Below are positions 20,034-29,319 of a DNA stretch of 48,718 nucleotides, piece by piece. The stretch covers positions 10,018 through 58,735 of the forward strand of contig NPFB01000173.1 in NCBI GenBank assembly GCA_014084085.1, read 5' to 3'. Made by a program: the position numbers and the translations under genes. Origin of the DNA: Hondaea fermentalgiana (taxonomy: Eukaryota > Sar > Bigyra > Thraustochytrida > Thraustochytriidae). Numbering within the stretch: position 1 is the first letter of the stretch; every line of letters begins with the position of its first letter. The notes beneath the pieces were generated by a model that had not been told where the DNA came from, searched no databases, and saw nothing but the letters and a program-made list of their open reading frames with translations.

Positions 20034-20800
20034 ATGTTGGTTCGCAGCGAGCTACTAAAGACGTTGCATTTAGACCCGCGGCAGCTGCTGCTTACCGCGA
20101 GGAGTTGTCAGGTCATTGGCGAGTTCTTTCGAATTCTGGACGTTGCTAGCCAGGTGCGTGCGCGCGAAGCGTTGCAAGAAGAAAAGAAGAGGAGAAGTAT
20201 GAACTGCGCGAGAGTACAATTTGCGAATAGCTAACCTCTTTCTCTTTCTTTCTCTTCTTTTTGTTGGGTACATTTATTCATTTGCACGCCAATTCCAGGG
20301 CGAATTGGATGACCTTGCCTTTACAACTTTTCTTCAGGAAATATCTGATCTTAGCGAAAAGGAGGCTTACAAGGTGTTTGACATTTTCGATGTCGATGGC
20401 AGTGGAACCATTGGGTTTGACGAGTTCTACCTGATCGTTTGCATCTTAATTGCCATCAAAGTAAGTGTCCGGACGAGAATCTCGTCATCGACGTCTGGAT
20501 GCGTGCAGAAACTAACGATCTCATTTTACGCAGGACAACCAGCAAAAGCAATTTCTTTGGAACCACTCCCGCACATGCTTTGAACTTATCGACACGGATG
20601 GGAGCAACAGCGTCTCAAGAACTGAGTTCGAGACTTTTGCATTCATGTTCAATATCAGCAAACGCGCATCAAAGGATATCTTTTCTGACTTTGACAAAGA
20701 TCGAAGCGAGGAACTTGACTACGAGGAGTTTCGAATGTTTACAATGGCCTGTCTCGACAAACAATTCGAAATTGACCAGCGAAATTTTAACAAACACTAA
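20034..20800 (+). CDS. EFCAB9-like: EFCAB9-like EF-hand protein, three exons
   Basis: Spliced gene that no single ORF shows. Exons 20034-20153, 20299-20460 and 20534-20800 join in phase 0 with introns gtgcgt..cag (145 bp) and gtaagt..cag (73 bp), giving 182 aa and a TAA stop. Three EF-hand loops are visible: residues 71-82 (DVDGSGTIGFDE, canonical), 114-125 (DTDGSNSVSRTE) and 148-159 (DKDRSEELDYEE). Length, start position and anchor segments (an H-S-R-x-x-F-[DE]-L before the second loop, F-N-I-x-K before the third, Y-x-E-F after it) agree with animal EFCAB9 as I remember it. EFCAB9 is the pH-dependent Ca2+ sensor attached to the CatSper channel of sperm flagella. A matching role in a zoospore flagellum is inferred. 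Other EF-hand families are possible but fit less well. The gene ends 76 bp from the end of the convergent RIF1-like gene. Confidence 0.75.
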
Positions 20801-20876
20801 TCACAGCGCCGTTAACTTCAACTTCCCGTTTTGCTTTTTGTTTTTTCTACGCCTACCCGGTATTTGTCAACATTTG

Positions 20877-23800
20877 TCACGCAGTATCCGAAAAGTCAAT
20901 GTGCCGGTGCGTTTTTTTGGCTTGTTGCATTTGAGCCTTGAGCTTTGCACATGCTTCCTTGAACTCTCGCTCAACACGCTGCGCCTCGATCCAAGCTGCC
21001 CGCAACTGCTGGAATTGCATACCAATATCATTCTCGTACTTTGCCGTCTTTTGCTTTTCGGGATTCGCAAGCTTGCCTGATGACCGCGCAAGGCGCGACT
21101 GGATTCGGCGTAGGTTGAGATTCACGGCCATAGATCTGTTCAATAACGTTGAAATTCGTGAAATCAGCTCCTCTGTCTCGCCAATACGAAACGATCGGCT
21201 TCTTTCTACGAATGCACCATTTTCACGTGCAGTCGAGCTCCCCGCCACAGCCGCTCCCGAAGATGTCGGTGTGCGCGGTGTGCAGTACATTCCATTGTCG
21301 GCCTCGCTTTCGTGCTTTCGCGCAACATGCTCACTCTCGTTAGCGGACTTGCCTTGGCCTTGTGACTCATCATTCGTCGGGGCCCCCAATCCGGACTGTT
21401 GCATGTCTTGTTCCTCGCTATTGATTATTTCTTCCTCTTCTGAGCTTTGCGTGGCAAAGGTTCCCATGCGAAGCTGGGAGGCATCGAGATTGTTGTACCC
21501 AGCAACCGTCACACTGTGATTTCGCTGTTCTTTTTGATGTTCTGTGAGATGCTCAATACGCCTTCGTTTCTTTGTATGCTGCTGAAGCATTGGCGTTACA
21601 ACGAAACCCTCGGCATCCATATGCGTTTCCTCTACTTTGACCGATTGAGGTTGCTGCACCGGGTCACTTGCAAAGCAGGATGTCCAGATGGCGTCCTTTT
21701 CGTTCTTGTTTGCAAGCTTCAAAAGAGGTTTTAGACGTCGCGCCAAGGAGTCTGTGAAAATGTGAGCAACTTCGGCGTCATCGACAAAGCTTTTCAGTTC
21801 TGCAAGACTTGCGAGAAGCGCGCTCGCAAGCTGAGGCGGCGCCTGCTCGGGGCCGCGCTCCGAAAGCACCAGGCTTGCGTCACACGCAATCGCTACAAAG
21901 TGTCGCAGACCTGCACTCGCGTTTTCACTTTCTTTCCATTGTTGCACGATCATTTCAATGAGGGCTACCACGTTTTCCGAGGGAGGCAGTCCGTTTGTCA
22001 TTTGGAAGTAGCTCTTAAGGAGCTGCTCCACTGGAGAGTACGGGATAAACTCATCGACGTTGACTGCGTCATTACGACATGCGGTCTTGGCGGTCTTGGC
22101 CGGTAGCAGCGTCATCTTGCCCTTCTCGAAAGACTTCAGTATATTGTATAATGTGATCCACAGTTCGCGAGCATGTTTGGCGTCCTGGCGGGGCAATACA
22201 TCCAAAAGGCGAGCAACAGCGTCTTCGGGGGATGCACTACTTTGTAAAATGATATACTGAAAGACGGACGCACGCTCAGATTTGGGTACACTTGACCAAA
22301 GCAAAAGAAGGTCCGTATCCAGGACACAATCGATAACCTTGGACGCGGCCGCCTGCATGAGCTTACTTTCCTGACTTCCATGCGAACATTGCGACGCACA
22401 GCGAAAGACAATATGTATCGGAAACGAATTGCTGATAAAGTCGACGAGCTGCTTGCAATACCAGCTGTGAAGAGAATTCTCTCGCGGGAGCAAAAGAAGG
22501 CCCACGTCTGCGAAATTGTCTTTCTGCAGTACTTTGTTGTTGTTCGAAGATGGAGTCTCCGGCGGCGGCGGAAAGCTTCGCATAAGCAAACGCTGAAAGG
22601 CAGGAAAGCCAAGCCAAGTGCAGAGACGCTCCTCGAGAGACTTGTCGGCATTGCGTTGTTTGCGAGTTTGTGACGCAAAGCTTCCACTTTGGAAAGAAAT
22701 GGCGGCGATGGCTTCCACGCTGCTCTGCGTTTGCTCACGGAGTGATTGGCTGTTACAATAAGTTTCGAGCACAGAGAGCAGATCGTCAGGTTTTGCAGCG
22801 AGAACATCGTCAATGCACCCATGGCATATGACTGCATTGGGCCACGCAGTGGTGAGAGGAGACGCAGAGGCAACTGACGATGCCAATTTAAGACCTGTCA
22901 CACGAACTAACGCTTTAAGCGTTGCAGTGGCATGCTCACTCGTGCTCTTGGAATTTACCTCGGCCCACAAAGAAGACAAAAATCTCGTCAGGAGCAGTTC
23001 GTGGACTTCCTTGCCTCCTTGCTCTCCGATAGAGTATATCCCGTCCATTCGCTCGACAAATGCAATCAGGCCTTTCGCATGGTCCAGATTTGCTCGCACT
23101 TTGATCGTTTCCAGGGATAAAGGTTCGATGTCTTGTTTTTTCTGAAAAAGTCGAGCTTTTCGCGCTTCACTACAGGCACGTTGGTTCTCGGGAGCAGGCG
23201 ACAAAAGCATCTTGACAAAATTTGTCAGCCAAAGGTGAAAACGTGCGAAGTTTTTTTCGGTCAAAGTCAACAATCCAGGCTGTATGACAATGTCCCAACC
23301 TGTTTCATAAAAGCTCTTTTCCTTGGTCTTGATGTGGACTGGCCCCATGTGCTCGATGTCAAGACAAGCGACGATGTACGCCCATACATGGAAGCTGTCG
23401 TCTGACGAGCGTGAGGCGATGAACAGCCGTTGTACCTGTTCGTGGCGCAAGAGCCTGAGCAGATATGCAGGTTCGGTGCGGAGGCGAGAATACGAAAAAC
23501 ATATCCCCTCTGCGAAGAAGCCAAGCTCGTGCCAGGACCCAAGACGATTATCGTCAGCAAGGTGTTGAAACGTTCGCACAAGTACGCGTACACCTTTGCT
23601 TACAGTCGCGCCATCGGATCCCCATGGTGAAAATGTCGGCAGATAGAGACCGAGCACGGCGCATGCTCTTGCAACGAGGTTCCAATTGGTTGTTGCGTTT
23701 CTAGAATGAGTCGCCTCTCGGTGTTGACCTCCAAGGCCTACAAGCCAGGCTTCGAGTCGAGACTCTGAGCCTTCGACCCATTTTAGGGAGTCTGCAACCC

Positions 23801-24405
23801 AAATCTCATCGTCGTCTCGCCACTGCAGGCAGCGCTCGGCAACGTTTTCCAGGAACTCGATCGCTGCGAGACGTATTCGATGCACCGCTTGGCACGAAGT
23901 ATCCGATTGTGTGCTTGATTCTTCATGAGGGACACATCGTAAGAGAATTTGCGAGAAGAGTGGACGTTGATTCAACTTGTGTGAAGCCCCGCTCGTGGCT
24001 TGCTGCTGCACAAGATTACACGTGAGTTCCAGAATACACTCGACGAGGTCAGCATCGACATCGGCCATGGTCAAAATGCTCTCGCAGGTATTGAGCAGGT
24101 ACGCGGCAATGCGATCCTCCTCACCAAGCTCTTCCAGAGCGCGATCCTTGCGCAGTGCGTCCAGAACCGCGCGATTTGCACGGATTGCAAAGTCCCGCTG
24201 TCGTGGAACACCGAGGCGTTGCAAGACGGGAAGCTCTACGATGGTTAAAAAGCACTCGCGTCGTTCCTCGTTCGAGCCAGCATCAGCGTCCAGCGTGAGC
24301 GCGAGCAGGGCCTCGAGCGCCTCGACGGCAAGACCTGGGTCGCCTTCGCGTGCGAAGTCACGAATCTTGAAGTATAACTGCCTCGTCGTTGGAACACGTC
24401 TCGGC
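20877..24405 (-). CDS. RIF1-like: RIF1 homologue (replication timing / telomere-associated), N-terminus lost in the gap
   Basis: About 1175 residues are visible; the frame runs open into the N gap at 24405, so the start is missing. The visible protein is mostly helical HEAT-like repeats, as in the RIF1 N-terminal domain. The decisive part is near nt 21590-21480: an acidic D-x-x-x-F-V-V-x-P element, then LTEHQKE, then YNNLDASQ and an S-E-E-E-E patch. This matches in order and spacing the segment following the HEAT domain in vertebrate RIF1 as I recall it. A disordered tail and a coiled segment follow. The protein ends HRHIDFSDTA, which contains an RVxF-type protein phosphatase 1 docking pattern (R-H-I-D-F). 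RIF1 brings PP1 to origins to delay firing and also acts in DNA repair and telomere biology, in the nucleus. The apparent continuation right of the gap (24506-24842) is an antisense shadow of the next gene. Confidence 0.75.
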
Positions 24406-24505
24406 NNNNNNNNNNNNNNNNNNNNNNNNNNNNNNNNNNNNNNNNNNNNNNNNNNNNNNNNNNNNNNNNNNNNNNNNNNNNNNNNNNNNNNNNNNNNNNN
24501 NNNNN
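24406..24505. other. Assembly gap, 100 N
   Basis: Exactly 100 N, a conventional placeholder for a gap of unknown length. It hides the 5' end of the RIF1-like gene (minus), the 5' end of the SUMO-protease-like gene (plus) and their shared promoter region. The flanking sequence is very GC-rich, a likely reason for the break. Frames that appear to cross it are not meaningful. Confidence 0.99.
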
Positions 24506-24507
24506 GC

Positions 24508-27500
24508 GGGTCCAGCCCGTCGCGCAAGGGGGATGCCGCCGCAGCGGATGACGATGGCAGGAAGGGCGGCCTCGGCGACGTGCGCGTCGCGCTGCGCAAG
24601 CTGCAGCGCCTCGAGGAGGCGAGTCGCGGCGGCGGCGGCCAGGAGGGGGTCTCGGATGCGCAGGTCCGCAAAGATGCGCGAGATCGCCTCGAGGTGGCGA
24701 GCATGGAGCTGTGGACTTCGCAGAGGGTCGAGGTCCTCCAGGCGGCCAGATCGGTCTCTGCGGCGCTCAATGTGCTCCGCATCGCCATTGACTGCGGCGC
24801 GTTGCGGTCTGAGAGCGCAAACGAGGTCTTGAGGCTGCGCAAGAAACTCTTGGAAATTTACATGTTGCATCGCAAAAGCTTGGATGTCGAAAACACAAGC
24901 GCCAAGGCTCTGGTTCGTCACAAGACCATGTGCGACCTGGCCACGCTCTGTGTAACCCGCATGGTGGAGGCCATGTCTCCAGAGAGCGTCGACGTTGATC
25001 TCCTACGGGATCTCGAGCTTCTTGCTCGCGAAAATGTGGCTGTCGGCTCCCAGTCATACCGTCTAGCAGTCCGCGCCATTCACCTCACAGACTTTATCAT
25101 TGGAGAGCTCGGAAACATGTATGCAAACGCCGGAGAGGTCCCGGAGGAAGACAAGCAAAGCCTGACTCCCTGTCTTCGTTATGCACTAAAGATCCTCTTT
25201 CGACCACGAAAGAAGGAAATCCTTCGCTGCAGTGAGATCAGTCTTCTCAAAGGTCAGTGGCTCACGATACCGTGGAGCGAAGAAGGAAAACTACTTTACG
25301 ACAAGTCCTTCAGGTCAGAAATCGAAGGTCGCCTTACTGACATGCCTCAAAGAATTCAAGTCGCACTAAACGGCAAGAATGGCAGTCTTGAGAGCCCTGT
25401 TCCCGAGGCCTCTGTTATCGAGACAGAGCTTCAACAGCTTGGCTGGGAACCTGTTCCAAACGAGCACGACGTATGGCGTAAGCAAGCTGCGACAAGCGAT
25501 CGTATCGGCTTGGATGTCGTTCGTGGCCGTGCAGCTCTTCACGCCCTCTGGCTGCGATGTTCCGCGCACGCGATGAGCTCCGTGAACGTAAAGTCAGAGC
25601 CGTCGCTCGAATCAAATGACACTGCCAAGGCTCTTGCTGGAAACCCCAAAGGCAACGGCAAGATGGCGACTGTCGCGGATTCAGGTCATAATACGCCTCC
25701 TCCTCCGTTTCCTCCTCTTCATCGCCAGGGATCGACAAACTCAATCGCGCTCACACAAGCTTCTCAAATTTCACGTTGGGGATCATCCGTGGACGCGGTG
25801 ACGTGCCGCCCGGAATCTGTGCTGGTACTAGGCGCCGCCTGCATGGCTTACGTGGGCTATCCTGATCACGACACGAGTGCCGAGGCACGTGAGCAATGCA
25901 TAAACTTCAACAACGCTGTTCCAGGTCTTGTCAAGGCATGTAAGGAGCCGGAAGCGGCTTTGCCTGCAGTGCGAGCGCTTCTCGTAAGTTTCTTGGAGCA
26001 GCATCTGAGTGCAGGGGCCCTCGACTGTCGGCCAGGTCTCTGCAAGAAGGTAGTGCACAATGTCGCATACCTGATGAGTCTTTTCACAGCCATTTGTCGA
26101 GCCTCCGACCAAGGAGATTTCAAGGTGAAATGCTTTGGACTCTGGACGCAACTTGTGGCAGGCCTTAAACCCGGACTTTTAGACGATCTCGACGTGTGGG
26201 ATCTCGTTACCGCCCCTATATTCCGCGCGAGCAACGCCATTGCCTTCTTCAAAGATCGTGCCACGAACCAAGTGTGGATGGCCACCTTCTTGTTCCGTGC
26301 TTGCGATCTTGCAGAGAGTGTTGAGCAGCCGCGAGTGCGTAGATCTGCACGACGAGATCGGATCATCGCCCTCAAAGACATGGACATCGGAAACCCGGTG
26401 GACGTCACCGAAGTGCACCGTTCGAGCTCAATGGTGCAGCGAGTTTGGGAGACACGCCTGGAGCTCTGCGTGCACACCTTTGTCTGGGCCAAGGGTCTCG
26501 ATCTGGGCACGTCCAAATACATTATTTGCGAAGAAATGGTCAAGACGTATCCTCGCGAGGGCTTTGCCGCTATCAAACGCGACAAGCAGCTCATCAAGGT
26601 TCTTGGCGGTCTCACCGAGGTTCTGCACGTCTTGCGGTCTCTTGAGCCCGATTGCGACGCTTCGTGGCTTTGGAAGGTAGTCCGGACCTGGTATCCTGGC
26701 GCATCGGTACTCGCGCGGAGTTTACAAGATTCTTTGGAGCTCCTTGCGCTCTGCTTGCCGCCGAGCAAGCATGCGCGCTCATTTAACATGCTTGTCCGCG
26801 CCGCCGACAAAGACAACGCTCTCGTGAAGCAGATTGTGCAATCGCACGAGCTCCTTTTGTCCGTCTTATCTCACCATGGATTCGAGCATCCAGACTTTTC
26901 ACCGAAACACGTCATCGCAATTTTGCGAGAGCTGGCATTGCCGATTCGGTCCAAGCGTGCAGAAATTCAGACGCTCGCCATGCAGCAGCGTAATTTCTAT
27001 GCTGGATTGACGTTACTAATTGACGAACCTTCCTTTGCAAGCGCGTTTTTTAGAAACTTGTTTGCAAAAGGAGTTCCTGCGGGTGTACGGAGTTTGCTTT
27101 TTGCGACGCATGGAGAAACGCTGCATGAAGTCATCCTTCTTACCCAGCGCACTTCTCGCGCATCGGCAATCTTGGCAGCTCAGCGAAATGGAGCCGACGA
27201 CGAGTCGCCGTACATTGATTTGGCCGCGTGCGCGTCGCAGGATTCGCTCGTGAGCGAGCCGGGTGCAACGCGCGGCAAGGCGCTTTTCTCTTACCCCGAC
27301 GCTTGCCAGCGAGTCACCATTGGCGAAGACGAGCTCGTGCGCGTGAGCAAGCCGGAGGAGCACTTTACAGATGCCATTGTTCAATTCTACTTTCAGTGGT
27401 GCATGCTTGAAAAGTACCCATCGCATCGAGCGGCAATTGAGCGTGGAATTTTCTGCTTTGACGCTCTCTTCTTTTCCAAAATGCTCGACTCCTATGCCTC

Positions 27501-29319
27501 CACAGGCCTCGATTCTGTGTACAAGGTTGTCGGAAACTGGTATGCCTCTCTTGGTGCGACAATCTTTGAAAAGGACATTTGGGCGATTCCCGTCGTGCAC
27601 GAAGAACATTGGTCGCTTTTTCTTGTAAGCGATGTTTGTACCAAGTCACCTTGCATGATGCATTTCGATTCGTTTGGATGTCACAATCAAGAGACATTGC
27701 AAGTCATTTTTCGAAGATTCTGGGAAAAACGGTGGAGAATGACTCATCCCGGCGGGCCCAAGCCCCCCTTTCTTCGCGCGCGGACCGTGCGGCCTCCACG
27801 GCAAGAGAATGAGCACGACTGTGGGCCCTTTATTTGCAAGTACTTCGACATGCTGGTTCACGATATTTATGTTGCAGAGTGGTCGTCTTTGGGCGCGCAA
27901 CAGAAGAAGAGCATTGGCTCGATGCTCGAAAAGCGTACAGGTCCAAGGTGGTTCAAGACTGTAAATGCCCAAGGTCAAACTGTCGGCAAAGCCATTCGAG
28001 AAACTTTGCGCAAGTTGATGCAAGAAAAAAGTGAAAGGGCGGAGGAGAAGAGAGCAGCTTTGAGACAAGGGCGCCACGGTGCTTCTCCTTCCTCACCGCG
28101 TCCAAGCGCGCGAGCGCACACAAAAACCCTCGAGCTATTGGTCGAATCCGCACGTGGAGTTCATGGCGCTGCGACAAGAGAACAAATATGGAAAGCAGTT
28201 CATGAGGTTGAAGTATCTTCACACGCCAGGGTGGATGGATTTGCTGAAGGACTCGTGCGTTGTTTTCACAAACTTTTGACAAACGAAACGCCAACAAGCT
28301 CCTTGATCTCTGACCTGCCCGAGCTCTTTGAACGAATAGGCCCGTCTGCGCTCAATGATGTACTCATCCGCGCCATTGCGCCATTGCTCGAACGATGGGA
28401 AAACGAGAGCGAATTGCGCACAGTCTGCGAGGCATTTCTAAAGAGAATGATTCGTCTGTCCTACCCCGGTAGCACGTACGAGATTCTCGACGCGGATTGG
28501 ACGCTGTTAGGCAGTCTGCTAGTGCGCGCCCGAGGCCTCGTCGATGGGTCCGTGTGGCGTACATTTGTGGAAAAATGCAGGCCACCCCGTACGCTCAACG
28601 GAACAGAGGCCCAAATGCGAATGCAGAGCAAAGAGGCAGTCGACTTGTTTCTTGACGAATCTGATGACGACGACGACGACGCTGGTATGCACGAAAAAGA
28701 CAAGGCGGCTACTCTCGTTAACGAGGAGGACGAGAACAACGATGAGCATGGAATCTTGAATGTTCTTGATGACATTTCAGAGGAAAGCGACCATCAGATG
28801 GACGCAAAGAAGGACACAGTAAAAGAGACGGAAGAGAAGCTACCTGCGATCCCAACTTTGATGGCTGGCGTGAACGAAGCTGAGGTCAACAAGGCTGAAG
28901 TTGCCTCGAAAGCAAGGAAGCGCGGTTTGATGCACGAAGATCCTCGCGATGCGCAAGAACCCGACGGAAACGCGGCACTTAGGCCCCGGTCGCCACCATG
29001 GGCTCGTTCTCCTCGCGCAAAGCGAGGACGGTTTGATGCGCTCAAGCAAACTCGAGCGCAGCTGGACTCTGTGGGCCTCGACCCTAGCGAAGACCCAGAG
29101 AGAGAGCATATTTCACCTCAGGATACCCGAGGCGTGAAAGCAATGCTCGACCTGATTGCTGGAGACAAAGTCAAGCTCACTGATTACGCCGAACGCTTTT
29201 TGGTCGCGGCGGAAGCAAAGTGGCAAGATCTCGACAATGTGCGACGCGGACTCCTCCTCTTTGCAGGACAGGCGTCTGCGGAGCGAGAAGGATCTCATCA
29301 CGAGCACATTCAACTCTGA
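24508..29319 (+). CDS. Large Ulp1/SENP-type (C48) SUMO-protease-like protein, N-terminus lost in the gap
   Basis: About 1603 residues from the gap to a TGA at 29317-29319; no ATG precedes the first conserved-looking residues, so the start is probably in the gap. The first ~900 residues are helical and unrecognised. A C48 cysteine-protease domain begins near nt 27300 (VTIGEDELVRV...). It has the full catalytic set: His in EEHWSLF (27607-27609), Asp in HFDSFG (27667-27669), oxyanion Gln in RQENEHDCG (27802-27804) and Cys in DCGPF (27820-27822). The C-terminal ~500 residues are charged and disordered, with an Asp run and a basic SPPWARSPRAKRGR-like patch that could be a nuclear signal. The family removes SUMO or related modifiers. 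An active deSUMOylase is inferred from the intact triad; a deneddylase-like specificity cannot be excluded. A protease domain in the middle of so large a protein is unusual. Confidence 0.8.
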   Translation, partial: GSSPSRKGDAAAADDDGRKGGLGDVRVALRKLQRLEEASRGGGGQEGVSDAQVRKDARDRLEVASMELWTSQRVEVLQAARSVSAALNVLRIAIDCGALRSESANEVLRLRKKLLEIYMLHRKSLDVENTSAKALVRHKTMCDLATLCVTRMVEAMSPESVDVDLLRDLELLARENVAVGSQSYRLAVRAIHLTDFIIGELGNMYANAGEVPEEDKQSLTPCLRYALKILFRPRKKEILRCSEISLLKGQWLTIPWSEEGKLLYDKSFRSEIEGRLTDMPQRIQVALNGKNGSLESPVPEASVIETELQQLGWEPVPNEHDVWRKQAATSDRIGLDVVRGRAALHALWLRCSAHAMSSVNVKSEPSLESNDTAKALAGNPKGNGKMATVADSGHNTPPPPFPPLHRQGSTNSIALTQASQISRWGSSVDAVTCRPESVLVLGAACMAYVGYPDHDTSAEAREQCINFNNAVPGLVKACKEPEAALPAVRALLVSFLEQHLSAGALDCRPGLCKKVVHNVAYLMSLFTAICRASDQGDFKVKCFGLWTQLVAGLKPGLLDDLDVWDLVTAPIFRASNAIAFFKDRATNQVWMATFLFRACDLAESVEQPRVRRSARRDRIIALKDMDIGNPVDVTEVHRSSSMVQRVWETRLELCVHTFVWAKGLDLGTSKYIICEEMVKTYPREGFAAIKRDKQLIKVLGGLTEVLHVLRSLEPDCDASWLWKVVRTWYPGASVLARSLQDSLELLALCLPPSKHARSFNMLVRAADKDNALVKQIVQSHELLLSVLSHHGFEHPDFSPKHVIAILRELALPIRSKRAEIQTLAMQQRNFYAGLTLLIDEPSFASAFFRNLFAKGVPAGVRSLLFATHGETLHEVILLTQRTSRASAILAAQRNGADDESPYIDLAACASQDSLVSEPGATRGKALFSYPDACQRVTIGEDELVRVSKPEEHFTDAIVQFYFQWCMLEKYPSHRAAIERGIFCFDALFFSKMLDSYASTGLDSVYKVVGNWYASLGATIFEKDIWAIPVVHEEHWSLFLVSDVCTKSPCMMHFDSFGCHNQETLQVIFRRFWEKRWRMTHPGGPKPPFLRARTVRPPRQENEHDCGPFICKYFDMLVHDIYVAEWSSLGAQQKKSIGSMLEKRTGPRWFKTVNAQGQTVGKAIRETLRKLMQEKSERAEEKRAALRQGRHGASPSSPRPSARAHTKTLELLVESARGVHGAATREQIWKAVHEVEVSSHARVDGFAEGLVRCFHKLLTNETPTSSLISDLPELFERIGPSALNDVLIRAIAPLLERWENESELRTVCEAFLKRMIRLSYPGSTYEILDADWTLLGSLLVRARGLVDGSVWRTFVEKCRPPRTLNGTEAQMRMQSKEAVDLFLDESDDDDDDAGMHEKDKAATLVNEEDENNDEHGILNVLDDISEESDHQMDAKKDTVKETEEKLPAIPTLMAGVNEAEVNKAEVASKARKRGLMHEDPRDAQEPDGNAALRPRSPPWARSPRAKRGRFDALKQTRAQLDSVGLDPSEDPEREHISPQDTRGVKAMLDLIAGDKVKLTDYAERFLVAAEAKWQDLDNVRRGLLLFAGQASAEREGSHHEHIQL

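Noticed and set aside
23977..24405. Plus-strand extension of the SUMO-protease frame left of the gap
   Set aside because: It is antisense to the RIF1-like protein, Ser/Arg-rich, and joined only through unknown bases.
24406..24505. Palindromic or inverted duplication around the gap, since both flanks are GC-rich coding sequence of helical proteins
   Set aside because: The translated flanks show only general helical-repeat likeness; no real nucleotide inverted repeat was found by eye.
24506..24842. Minus-strand extension of the RIF1 frame right of the gap
   Set aside because: It is antisense to the protease gene and of shadow-type composition; joined only through N.
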